This document shows, piece after piece, positions 51,914 to 59,448 of a DNA stretch of 64,000 bases (positions are counted from its first letter, which is position 1; each line of letters begins with the position of its first letter). The stretch is from Maridesulfovibrio frigidus DSM 17176 (GTDB taxonomy: Bacteria > Desulfobacterota > Desulfovibrionia > Desulfovibrionales > Desulfovibrionaceae), in assembly GCF_000711735.1 (NCBI RefSeq), contig NZ_JONL01000002.1, positions 558,001 through 622,000 on the forward strand. Direction: 5' to 3'. A model generated the notes under the pieces. That model was not told where the DNA came from, ran no database searches, and was given only the letters and a program-made list of their open reading frames with translations. The translations under genes and the position numbers were made by a program.

Positions 51914-52150
51914 TTAAATGGGCAGTTTGAGTTGTTTAGAATTTTTCTTATCATCCTTCGCCTTACTGTGCGGAGCCTGCAAGCCGGATTCAATATATTC
52001 CAGTAAGGAACTTTCTGGAACGCGCCACTGACTGCCAACCTTAATACCACGAATCTTCCCTTCCTGAATCAGCCGGTAAGCTGTTCGTGAATGAATTCGA
52101 AGCGTGTCAGCGATCTCACGCACCGTGTATAGTGTTGGCGACGGAGTCAA
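51914..52150 (-). CDS. Excisionase/MerR-type helix-turn-helix protein
   Basis: A TTG-initiated protein of 78 residues. TVREIADTLRIHSRTAYRLIQEGKIRGIKVGSQWRVPESSLLEYI is the wHTH of the excisionase-family DNA-binding domain (HTH_17). A lysine-rich tail follows. Despite the family name, many such proteins are ordinary regulators, and no integrase is near. A strong inverted repeat stands about 45-70 bases upstream of its start and may be its operator. Confidence 0.75.
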   Translation of the reverse strand: MTPSPTLYTVREIADTLRIHSRTAYRLIQEGKIRGIKVGSQWRVPESSLLEYIESGLQAPHSKAKDDKKNSKQLKLPI

Positions 52151-52195
52151 ATACTTATCCTAAGTTTTCAGTATTACACAACGCTGTAGCTCTTA

Positions 52196-52220
52196 TGACA
52201 TCATTTGTCAAAAGATGTCA
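52196..52220 (-). promoter_or_regulatory. Inverted repeat with -35-like elements upstream of the HTH gene
   Basis: TGACATC (52196-52202) and GATGTCA (52214-52220) are perfect arms around TTTGTCAAA. On the minus strand two TTGACA elements occur here; the one at 52221-52216 has a TCATAA at a 17-base distance. Operator plus promoter of the HTH operon is the likely meaning. Confidence 0.5.
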
Positions 52221-52443
52221 AAGAATGTTGTTATTGCTCACTGTTATCTGCCACAACACTCCAACATGTATCAAAATCATTAGAATTACACACAAAATAA
52301 CGATCAAAACGCTATAAAATGCTCTGCATCCCCAAAGTAAATTGAAAATAATTTTCTACATTTTTTAACTTTTCTGTAAAATTTAACGAGAAATCCCTCT
52401 AAAGCATTAAACTTCAGAGGGATTTATTTTTGTGCGGTATTAT
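52221..52443. other. AT-rich spacer with a hairpin
   Basis: No coding frame of note between the HTH promoter and the Rhs remnant. AAATCCCTCT (52391-52400) pairs with AGAGGGATTT (52416-52425), followed by a T-run on the plus strand. Confidence 0.5.
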
Positions 52444-52519
52444 CTAGGACCCGCCAGCTAAACCGATAGGGTCGGGAGTTATGAATCTGCCGATGGTGGG
52501 GTCGTAGTCGCGGTGTCCC
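52444..52519 (-). pseudogene. Rhs core remnant at the left border of island B
   Basis: The minus strand encodes GHRDYDPTIGRFITPDPIGLAGGS and then TAG (52444-52446). It starts right after a cassette-end terminator and lacks both start and toxin tip, a twin of the remnant at 41801-41870. Confidence 0.85.
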
Positions 52520-52526
52520 AAATAGT

Positions 52527-52555
52527 AAGCCCCGCACTTTTTGGGTGCGGGGCTT
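52527..52555 (-). terminator. Cassette-end terminator 3
   Basis: AAGCCCCGCAC (52527-52537) pairs with GTGCGGGGCTT (52545-52555), 15 bases behind the immunity-candidate stop at 52571. Nearly identical to the hairpins at 41876-41908 and 42813-42840. Confidence 0.88.
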
Positions 52556-52570
52556 TGTGTTAGAATGTGT

Positions 52571-53095
52571 TTAAGTTTTTAATTGTGCTTCTTGTTTGTA
52601 AAACCACTGTGGCTTTTTCCATGCGATGAGGAAAAGGGTTAAGTTAAACAACGGAACAATGGGCAATAAGAGTAGGCCCGCAACTCCCCAAAATGCTAGG
52701 CGTAAATATGGGTATGCATAAAGTATGTGGAAGCTAAAGAGCGCTGCTGCTCCATAATCATCTGGGCGATCAAGCAAAAAAAACCATCCTGACCAGAATG
52801 TTGCAATAAACCACATAAAAGAAAACCATTTAAGTAATTTTATGTTTGAACTATTCTTTATTAAACACTTTACCATCATAAAAGCAGAAAAAGGATAAAC
52901 AATAATCCATGTAACTGCATAAATTAAATTGTCGACAAAGCTTGGAAATAGTCCCGCATAGATTATGAGCCATACCGTTTGTAGTGCATAAATACCAATC
53001 AAGAAAAAGATTGAATAATACAGAAACACAAACCATCCTAGCGGTGCCAAGTTGAAGCTAGTCAGTTTGTTTCTTATGCTTTTTAAGTTGTTCAT
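52571..53095 (-). CDS. Multi-pass membrane protein, candidate immunity to the toxin-44-like tip
   Basis: The start MNNLKSIRNKL at 53095 overlaps the toxin frame by 38 bases; longer in-frame starts lie deeper in that frame. The 174-residue product has about four hydrophobic segments (GWFVFLYYSIFFLIGIYAL, AVTWIIVYPFSAFMMV, WFIATFWSGWFFLL, WGVAGLLLLPIVPLFNLTLFLIAW). No family is recognised. Immunity function is inferred from its place between the tip and the cassette terminator; a membrane immunity protein for a predicted RNase-like toxin would be unusual. Confidence 0.55.
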   Translation of the reverse strand: MNNLKSIRNKLTSFNLAPLGWFVFLYYSIFFLIGIYALQTVWLIIYAGLFPSFVDNLIYAVTWIIVYPFSAFMMVKCLIKNSSNIKLLKWFSFMWFIATFWSGWFFLLDRPDDYGAAALFSFHILYAYPYLRLAFWGVAGLLLLPIVPLFNLTLFLIAWKKPQWFYKQEAQLKT

Positions 53096-53918
53096 AGTAT
53101 TTTGAGCCTTTTTTAAGATCGTATTGGTCTTTTGGGTCATCAAAGTTTGAATTTCTCCAGTCAATTTTCGATGTTCCACTTATAACTTGGTAAGCACCAG
53201 CACCTTGCATTATTTCCTCTTCTGAAAGGCCCAATGCTCTAGCTGCAGCTCCAAAGTTAAAATTGCCAAATCTTTCATTTTCACGGCCTTGTCTTTTATA
53301 ATCTTTTTCTTTCCCAGATCCGTATTTATCATAAATGTACCGTAATTTCTTTATTGAACCTAATTTGTCATCCTTTACTGATTCAGCAAATTCTTCTGCC
53401 TCTTGAATGTTCTTGTCTACACTCACGCCATCTGGTCCAACAGGAATTCCTTCGTATTTATGGAATTCAGTATCAGTGTCGTTTTTAATCTTTCTTATTT
53501 GCGCATCGCGCCTATTCCTCTCAGTAGAACTAAGTTTTAATGTTCGCTGAGTGGATGAAGTTAATCCTTCCATTCTATTTGGTTCAGAGGGCGAAGCTCT
53601 GTCCGCTCCGGCTTGTTTCGGCGGCTTTCCACTCTTCTGAATCCCACTCCCCTCAACATTACTCTTCTTATATTCTTCGCTAGCAGTAACGCTTGGTGCT
53701 TTAGTACTAATAAGCTCGTTAATAACAGTCTCGGCTAATTTATCCTTCGACTCCTGACTCTGACCAGCTAACCCTGTGCGATCATGGAAGTTAATTGGAT
53801 CATCGAGGCAGTAACCATAAACATCTACATCCCCACCAGCTAGTCCGATAGGGTCGGGAGTTGTGAATCTGCCGATGGTGGGGTCGTAGTCGCGATATCC
53901 GAAGTGAACTAAATCGGT
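53058..53918 (-). CDS. Orphan Rhs C-terminal cassette with toxin-44-like tip (island B)
   Basis: The frame is open from a TAG at 53997-53999 down to the stop, but has no ATG, GTG or TTG before an internal ATG at 53573. It encodes LVHFGYRDYDPTIGRFTTPDPIGLAGG, FHDRTGLAGQ, the shared linker to NVEGSGIQK, one QAGAD unit and a unique tip. The tip's DKNIQEAEEFAE, KEKDYKRQGRENERFGNFNFGAAARALGLS, GAGAYQ and a PKDQ...YYEQL end match the layout of polymorphic toxin 44 (Ntox44), predicted to attack RNA. Without a start it is probably silent and only expressed after recombination with the complete gene upstream. Confidence 0.75.
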   Translation of the reverse strand, partial: TDLVHFGYRDYDPTIGRFTTPDPIGLAGGDVDVYGYCLDDPINFHDRTGLAGQSQESKDKLAETVINELISTKAPSVTASEEYKKSNVEGSGIQKSGKPPKQAGADRASPSEPNRMEGLTSSTQRTLKLSSTERNRRDAQIRKIKNDTDTEFHKYEGIPVGPDGVSVDKNIQEAEEFAESVKDDKLGSIKKLRYIYDKYGSGKEKDYKRQGRENERFGNFNFGAAARALGLSEEEIMQGAGAYQVISGTSKIDWRNSNFDDPKDQYDLKKGSKYYEQLKKHKKQTD

Positions 53919-53983
53919 ATATTGAGCATGATTTTCCGTAAAAAAACCCAGAAAATTTATGGAAAGTTTGTCGGAAAAAGTAG

Positions 53984-54331
53984 CTAAAAGAGTAGGCTAG
54001 TCAAAGAAACATAAATTCCAGGTGCTAAATAAATCCCAGCAAGAAGATATAGTAGTGTTTTTATAATTACATGCTTGTTTCTGTATTTGAAGCACAGTGC
54101 TGTGACTGTAATCCAACATAAGCTATAAAAATACACGCTGAAGAAAGCTTTAATATATTGCAGCGAAAAGTAGTCCTCTACGCCTTTGTAACCTATGACA
54201 AATGGGTTGGACAATAATGCTATGCAATAGAGGTCGAATCCGAATGGTTCAATTTTTGCCACCATTCTAAGTAAAAGCGATATTTCTGCTGTAGCTATTG
54301 TGCATAACCATAATAAAAAGATTTTTTTCAT
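53984..54331 (-). CDS. Small multi-pass membrane protein, candidate immunity to the rhs1 tip
   Basis: A 115-residue hydrophobic protein with about three to four membrane segments (IFLLWLCTIATAEISLLLRM, FDLYCIALLSNPFVIGY, AFFSVYFYSLCWITVTALCF, TLLYLLAGIYLAPGIYV). It begins 58 bases after the stop of rhs1 in the same direction. No family is recognised. Position directly behind a complete rhs gene suggests immunity. Confidence 0.6.
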   Translation of the reverse strand: MKKIFLLWLCTIATAEISLLLRMVAKIEPFGFDLYCIALLSNPFVIGYKGVEDYFSLQYIKAFFSVYFYSLCWITVTALCFKYRNKHVIIKTLLYLLAGIYLAPGIYVSLTSLLF

Positions 54332-54389
54332 ATTTATAAAGTATGCTGACTTGAGGACATTTGATTATTCCTCAAGTCAGCATTTTCAG

Positions 54390-56390
54390 TTAATTGTTTT
54401 TATGTAGTTTCCCAAGTTCTTCTATGTATCCTTTGGGAAATGGATTTTTAAAACCGCTAGGGGCTTTTATATTACCCGCTTTAAGAGTTGTCCCAACCGT
54501 ATCAACGCAGTCTTCGAATCCTGGAATATACATTTCGTCCTTATTCGCTGATCTCGCATCAAGAGCTTTTCTCATTGCCTTCGATTCTTCTGGAGAAACT
54601 CTTATCCTAACCCGCCTATCAAATTTAGCGTCAGTTTCATTGCGCATATCGGCTTTACCGTAAATGGTTACAGCTTTTTCTCCATCAGGGTGTTTTCCAT
54701 TTGCAGTGCCATCTCCTGGATCAACCCATAAATGTCCTGTGATACTATCTCCGTAATAGATTCTAGCTTCCAGCTCTTTCTGTTTTTTAGTCCTGTCTGC
54801 ACCAGCAAGCTTATTCTGTCGGGACGGTATACCGTTTTTATCAGCACCAGCATATTTTTGCTTTGAGTTGTTCTTTAAAGATTGTTCATTTTGATCCGCT
54901 CCCGCAAGTCTCTTTTCCGCTGGGTTGGTACTGGAATTGTCCACTCCGGCCTTTTTCTCATGTCGGGATGGAACTCCATGCTTATCCGCACCAGCGAACT
55001 TAGTAGATTTATTTTTTGGGGAACGGTCAACCTTGTCCGCTCCTGCGTGCTTAGTCTTTTTGTTTTTACCGTTTTCAGAAGGACGTTTAACACTGTCCAC
55101 GCCAGCATGTTTAGTGCTTTTGGGTGCTTTCCCTTTCTTCTGAATCCCACTCCCCTCAACATTACCCTTCTTATATTCTTCGCTAGCAGTAACGCTTGGT
55201 GCTTTAGTGCTAATAAGCTCGTTAATCACAGTCTCGGCCAATTCGTCCTTCGACTCCTGACTCTGACCCGCCAACCCAGTTCTATCATGAAAATTAATCG
55301 GATCATCCAAGCAATACCCATAAACATCCACATCCCCGCCAGCTAAACCGATAGGGTCGGGAGTTATGAATCTGCCGATGGTGGAGTCGTAGTCGCGGTA
55401 GCCGAAGTGAACTAGCCCTGTATCTTTATCTAACAACCCAGCAGAGAACCCAATGCACGTATCAAACTCTTCATTACTATCGAAAGCTTTATTACCAAAC
55501 GAATCATGAATAATTTCTTTTATCTCATTACCCCTTTCGTCCGCAACCATGAATATTGTCCCGACCTGATCGGTAGCTAGATTGTACGTTTTATTCTGAT
55601 AAGTCATAGTTACAGGATCACCTTCTTCATTATAGGTGAACGCTTTATGGTTCATGCCTTGCCCGTCACATACCGCAACAAGCGTGGTCATACCATCCCA
55701 CAAATATGATTCAATGGTGATGCCGTTAATTTTCTTAACAACTCTGCGCCCAAGTGGATCAATGATATATTGAATTTTGCGCATGTTTGGTAACCGGACT
55801 TCGTTAAGTATGCCAGACTCTGTGTAATAATAGGTCGTTACGTCCCCCATATCCATTTTCATAGATAGCCTACCATTGCTGTTGTATGAATACTTAACTT
55901 CCCCCGCTTGGATAAGCTGAAGTTTATCGTTGTATACAAATTTACGAGGCTTAGTTTTGCTTGTTACGTCTGTTAGCCTCTCTCCGTATTTTCCATATGC
56001 ATATTGCTCTACGACTTCATCTCCGTACATCACTTTGCTGAGTCTGCCGCCTAGGTCATACTGATATTCACGGCATACAGTTGCAGGGGATATGAGCAAT
56101 GCTGTGTAATCTATCCTGCCGTTGTGATCTCTATCAATCGCCGTCATGGCAAAGACATTTTCTCTACCTGTGCGAAATTCTTTAGTTTGGTAATTGTCCA
56201 CGGCTTTGGTCCCATGATCATCCTGCGCGGAATCTCTTTCTTGCTCGTCAAAGATGTTTTCACCTGTGCCGGATTCCGCATCTCTTCCTACAATAGGATT
56301 TTGTTGAGCCGATTGTTCACGTGTTTGGACATGGTTTTGTACTTCTGACCCCGCTTGTTTTTTCAGCTTGTCGCCATTTTGAGAAATCAT
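54390..56390 (-). CDS. Short Rhs-repeat protein with AGAD-repeat linker and papain-like tip (rhs1)
   Basis: A 666-residue protein without signal peptide or PAAR motif. It has an ESGTGENIFDEQERDS motif at 39-54, about eight YD-type repeats, the core end DPIGLAGGDVDVYGYC and FHDRTGLAGQ near residue 373, where Rhs proteins are self-cleaved. The linker (374-535) contains seven K-x-AGAD/AGVD units. The tip (about 538-666) has GHLWVDPGDG (His about 553), VRIRVSPEE and GFEDCVDTVG (Cys about 628), the His-before-Cys order of permuted papain-like peptidases and amidases. A candidate immunity gene follows. The export machinery is not in the window. Confidence 0.8.
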   Translation of the reverse strand: MISQNGDKLKKQAGSEVQNHVQTREQSAQQNPIVGRDAESGTGENIFDEQERDSAQDDHGTKAVDNYQTKEFRTGRENVFAMTAIDRDHNGRIDYTALLISPATVCREYQYDLGGRLSKVMYGDEVVEQYAYGKYGERLTDVTSKTKPRKFVYNDKLQLIQAGEVKYSYNSNGRLSMKMDMGDVTTYYYTESGILNEVRLPNMRKIQYIIDPLGRRVVKKINGITIESYLWDGMTTLVAVCDGQGMNHKAFTYNEEGDPVTMTYQNKTYNLATDQVGTIFMVADERGNEIKEIIHDSFGNKAFDSNEEFDTCIGFSAGLLDKDTGLVHFGYRDYDSTIGRFITPDPIGLAGGDVDVYGYCLDDPINFHDRTGLAGQSQESKDELAETVINELISTKAPSVTASEEYKKGNVEGSGIQKKGKAPKSTKHAGVDSVKRPSENGKNKKTKHAGADKVDRSPKNKSTKFAGADKHGVPSRHEKKAGVDNSSTNPAEKRLAGADQNEQSLKNNSKQKYAGADKNGIPSRQNKLAGADRTKKQKELEARIYYGDSITGHLWVDPGDGTANGKHPDGEKAVTIYGKADMRNETDAKFDRRVRIRVSPEESKAMRKALDARSANKDEMYIPGFEDCVDTVGTTLKAGNIKAPSGFKNPFPKGYIEELGKLHKNN
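54795..55112 (-). repeat. AGAD repeat region in the rhs1 linker
   Basis: Seven units of the pattern K/R-x-A-G-A/V-D occur between the core and the tip (KHAGVD, KHAGAD, KFAGAD, KKAGVD, RLAGAD, KYAGAD, KLAGAD), spaced irregularly by 9-20 residues. Orphan cassettes of both islands carry one such unit or a variant (KSAGDD, KQAGAD). Confidence 0.7.
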
Positions 56391-56491
56391 GTTTTACCCT
56401 CTAGTCTTATGGAAAGCTTAGTGAACACGGACCTTTTCCATGTTTTGCTGCTTACTGTTATCCTTTAATACTTTTAGGATAGCGTTTAAGC

Positions 56492-56519
56492 CGGACCTGA
56501 ATCAGCCGAGTCAGGTCCG
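56492..56519. repeat. Conserved hairpin upstream of rhs1
   Basis: CGGACCTGA (56492-56500) pairs perfectly with TCAGGTCCG (56511-56519) around ATCAGCCGAG. The same element with small changes lies upstream of rhs2 (46567-46600). Both are about 100-130 bases upstream of the start codon. Confidence 0.75.
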
Positions 56520-56547
56520 CGAAGGTAATTTATTTAGACTTAGGCAT

Positions 56548-56581
56548 GAAAAAAACCCTTCGATGGATATCCATCGAAGGG
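56548..56581 (-). terminator. Terminator of the family-39 glycosyltransferase gene
   Basis: CCCTTCGATGG-at-CCATCGAAGGG at 56556-56581 with an A-run at 56548-56555 that reads as T's on the minus strand. Confidence 0.9.
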
Positions 56582-56616
56582 GTAATATAAAATCAAAGAC
56601 CAGTTACTATCGTAAA

Positions 56617-58209
56617 CTAGAATCTTAAACGCTTATCACGAGGCCAATAGCCATTGTAATCATAGCAAAGGAAAATAGTGAATTTACGAGCTGGTTTCCC
56701 GCGGAATGTTGTCTGTAAATGAATTGGTGCACTTACCCGTTTAAACATCTTAACCAATTCATCATCTGGAGTTTCTTTAAACTTTTTAATTACATATACC
56801 GAATCCCACCCCAGCTTATCTTGAGGTCCGGGCCATAGATCATATTGATTCATACGTCTGTCGATCCACGCGCAGTATGTTCTAGGCTGTCCCGGAACAT
56901 AAAATGCCAACGCGGCAGTCATGTCGTATTCCTCACTCATAATAAAGACTTTCGAGGGATCTTTAAACTGGGTTTTCTCTAATTCCACAACCTGCTCACC
57001 CAAATCTGTCCACCCTTTTAAGCGGTGAGTCGGATTTAAGTTATCTGGAAGAGGCACTAAATTTTGGAAATGAAGAGCACCAAAAATTACGATGCCGAGA
57101 AATAGCCAAACTGAACGGAAACTTCCGCGCCTGGACCAAAACTTATCAAAAGCTAATCCGGCGAGCATAACTCCACTGACATATGAAATAACTGCCCAGT
57201 TACCGTGAACCTTGGTATGCAAGCTCCATGCGAGAAAGAAGAACCATACGGGCAAGAAAAATACAGAAAGGAGAGCTGCCTGCTTATTATTAAGACCGAG
57301 CTTATTCGCTGAGTTTTTCTTTAAAGCAACAGCCGCCGCGCCAAATCCGCCTAGAATCATAAATATTAGCCACCACGGAGTAGCCATTCCGACCTGCTCG
57401 CCAAGGTAAGGTAGAATTCTATCAAACCGTATTAACTGCGATGCGCTATCTCCTGAAGCTCCAATAAGATACAGGACATGCTTGTATCCTACGAAATCAT
57501 TCTGGAAATTCCAAATTAGAGTTGGGATGAATCCTACAAAAACTCCAGCCGAAAGGGCTAGAAACAATTTCTTCCAGAATCTACGAGGTAAGCGCTCTTT
57601 ACGCATCAAAACTAACCCGTAAATAACGGAAAGTCCTGTAAACCCGAGCATTGTATATTTAGCGAGAATCCCGATTGCGAGAAAAGCAGCAACTAATACA
57701 AAAGGTGTTGTTCTGGATTCGTTAGGGTCGCGCTCAAGCCCCGGAGGGTGCGGTATTGTTGATGAATATAGAGCGAATATTGCACCAGTCCAGCATAGAA
57801 TAAACGGACTATCCGTTGTCATTAATATTCCAAGCGCGAGAAAAACGGGCATGGAGTTATAAACAACAAGGGTCCACACAGCGGCAGACCTGCGATCCCA
57901 AAGCTTGGACATTCCCCAATAAAGCAATATCTGCGTCAGCGCCGAGCCAACAATTGCTCCAAAACGGACTCCAAATTCAGTATTACCGAAAATAGAAGTC
58001 CAAGTTGAGATAATCCACGCAATCAGAGGTCCCTTAGAGTAGTAAGTAAGCTGCATGTTGCGGGTCCAGTCCCAATACTGGGCCTCATCCTGCACCAAAT
58101 TCAGCTGACCTGATCCTAAGAACCAGATACGGGCAAAAGTAGTGAAAATTATTATGATAAACGCCCACATGAGGGGCTTATTTTTGAACGAACTTGTTAA
58201 TGATAACAC
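56617..58209 (-). CDS. Family-39 glycosyltransferase membrane protein
   Basis: A 530-residue integral membrane protein with about 11-12 hydrophobic segments. The first periplasmic loop has LVQDEAQYWDWTRNMQLTYYSKGPLIAWI, the D/E-Q-Y acidic motif followed by the KGP motif of PMT_2-type transferases. It likely moves a sugar from a polyprenyl-phosphate donor to a lipid or glycan at the outer face of the inner membrane. It differs from the 642-residue relative at 14095-16023 and has no adjacent glycan genes. Confidence 0.85.
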   Translation of the reverse strand: MLSLTSSFKNKPLMWAFIIIIFTTFARIWFLGSGQLNLVQDEAQYWDWTRNMQLTYYSKGPLIAWIISTWTSIFGNTEFGVRFGAIVGSALTQILLYWGMSKLWDRRSAAVWTLVVYNSMPVFLALGILMTTDSPFILCWTGAIFALYSSTIPHPPGLERDPNESRTTPFVLVAAFLAIGILAKYTMLGFTGLSVIYGLVLMRKERLPRRFWKKLFLALSAGVFVGFIPTLIWNFQNDFVGYKHVLYLIGASGDSASQLIRFDRILPYLGEQVGMATPWWLIFMILGGFGAAAVALKKNSANKLGLNNKQAALLSVFFLPVWFFFLAWSLHTKVHGNWAVISYVSGVMLAGLAFDKFWSRRGSFRSVWLFLGIVIFGALHFQNLVPLPDNLNPTHRLKGWTDLGEQVVELEKTQFKDPSKVFIMSEEYDMTAALAFYVPGQPRTYCAWIDRRMNQYDLWPGPQDKLGWDSVYVIKKFKETPDDELVKMFKRVSAPIHLQTTFRGKPARKFTIFLCYDYNGYWPRDKRLRF

Positions 58210-58312
58210 TTAATATGACCTCCTTGCGAGGAAACTTTTATCCGAGCCTGCCACAGTTGACAACCTGCCAGCAGGATATCGAAAAATAAAATATATAATT
58301 TGAAAAAATAAA

Positions 58313-58331
58313 ACCCCCGAAATCCGGGGGT
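58313..58331 (-). terminator. Terminator behind the FliN-like gene
   Basis: ACCCCCG-aaatc-CGGGGGT; on the minus strand TTTTATTTTTT follows. Confidence 0.88.
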
Positions 58332-58385
58332 GAAAAAACGACAAATAAAGATTCCTCTTGAAATCAATATCTTCCGAATGAAATA

Positions 58386-58658
58386 TTAAAGACCAAGGCT
58401 TTTGATACGGGCTTCCGGAGTAATTATCTCAGTAACTCTAAAACCAAAATTTTCATTGATAACAACAAGTTCCCCACGCGCAACTAAACGTCCCTCTACG
58501 TACATATCGAGAGGTTCGCCAGCCAGCTTATGCAGTTCGATAACAGTTCCCTGACCAAACTGAATAATTTCGTTAACCAGCAGCTTTGTTCGTCCCATCT
58601 CAACTTTTACTTCAAGAGGGATATCCAAAATTCGCTTAAGTCCGTCTTCCGATCCCAT
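58386..58658 (-). CDS. fliN: FliN-like flagellar motor switch protein (SpoA domain)
   Basis: The ATG at 58658 (MGSEDGLKRILDIPLEV) follows GGAG by 5 bases. The 90-residue product is a single SpoA domain: LEVKVEMGRTKLLVNEIIQFGQGTVIELHKLAGEPLDMYVEGRLVARGELVVI and the FGFRVTEII end match FliN. The frame is open further upstream from a GTG at 58739, which would add a hydrophobic stretch (CVVLLVVCIILGYIF); this is probably chance in a T-rich leader. No other flagellar gene lies in the window, so it is isolated from fliM and fliG here. Confidence 0.85.
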   Translation of the reverse strand: MGSEDGLKRILDIPLEVKVEMGRTKLLVNEIIQFGQGTVIELHKLAGEPLDMYVEGRLVARGELVVINENFGFRVTEIITPEARIKSLGL

Positions 58659-58800
58659 GCTGCTCCAAAGGGTTTGATAGTTACAACTCTTGAAAATGTA
58701 CCCCAAAATAATACAAACAACCAGCAAAACAACACACACTAAAAATAATAAAATAACGTGAAGAGATAACTACACATTCACAACATTCAGCAATAGAAAA

Positions 58801-59445
58801 CTACTTCACTTTTACAATCTTTACGCCTGAATCCCGATTGGGTTCAAGAGCTAGAATGCTTTCTGCACTTCCTTCAAACAAATCGAGCGGATGATGACTG
58901 ATAACCAGAACCTGAAAGTTCAGCCTTTCGGCAATAGTACTAATCAATTCCATAAAGCGAGGGACCAGATCCGGCCTTAGCCAGCAGTCTTGCTCATCAA
59001 GAACCAAAAATGGACGATGCGCTTCAGGATTAAGTCTTGAAAGAGCAATAAGGCGAAGCCCTACAGAAAGGATGTTACAAACAGATCCACCCTGCCCGAC
59101 CATAATATCTTCTTCTCCGCCCTGATTAAGGATCTGGAAATCGACTTGCAGCTTTTTATCCCTTATGGACGCAACAGCTTTAACCTCTCTATCCTGCCCG
59201 AGAATTTCCCGTATGGCATGAGTGAGGTTCGTTTCGAGTTCGCTGAGCAGTTCACCGAACAATGCTGTGGTAAGCTCTTCCATTTTCTTTTCAGCATCAG
59301 GAGCGATTTGCAAAAACAGATCAGTTTTCTGTATCTCAGAACGCGTAGCTATCCAGTCATCGACTCTGGACACGGCTTTTGCTGTGATCCTGTCCGCCCT
59401 TCGCTCTAAGGATTCAAGAGATGGAATTTCTCCGGCAGAATTCAC
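58801..59445 (-). CDS. C-terminal half of a split SbcC/Rad50-like ATPase
   Basis: A GTG start with GGAGGGG 8 bases upstream, 3 bases after the coiled-coil gene. The 214-residue protein starts with helical coil-like sequence, then has an ABC-type signature region (VGQGGSVCNILSVGLRLIALS), Walker B with the catalytic glutamate (RPFLVLDEQDCWLRP) and an H-loop (VLVISHHPLDL). It lacks a Walker A. That motif is found in the first gene of the operon, so the two proteins should join as the N and C halves of one SMC-type ATPase head. Confidence 0.8.
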   Translation of the reverse strand: MNSAGEIPSLESLERRADRITAKAVSRVDDWIATRSEIQKTDLFLQIAPDAEKKMEELTTALFGELLSELETNLTHAIREILGQDREVKAVASIRDKKLQVDFQILNQGGEEDIMVGQGGSVCNILSVGLRLIALSRLNPEAHRPFLVLDEQDCWLRPDLVPRFMELISTIAERLNFQVLVISHHPLDLFEGSAESILALEPNRDSGVKIVKVK

Positions 59446-59448
59446 GAG

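Noticed and set aside
51914-52150. Excisionase as a sign of an integrated mobile element
   Set aside because: No integrase, attachment-site repeat or phage gene is near; this HTH family is common in ordinary regulators.
54795-55112. Regular short repeats looked at as a possible CRISPR-like array
   Set aside because: The repeats are protein-level AGAD units inside the rhs1 frame; the DNA copies differ, spacers are irregular and no cas gene is present.
58659-58739. Membrane-anchor extension of the FliN-like protein from an upstream GTG
   Set aside because: The ATG at 58658 has GGAG at 5 bases and gives the normal FliN length; the hydrophobic stretch can be explained by T-rich leader DNA.
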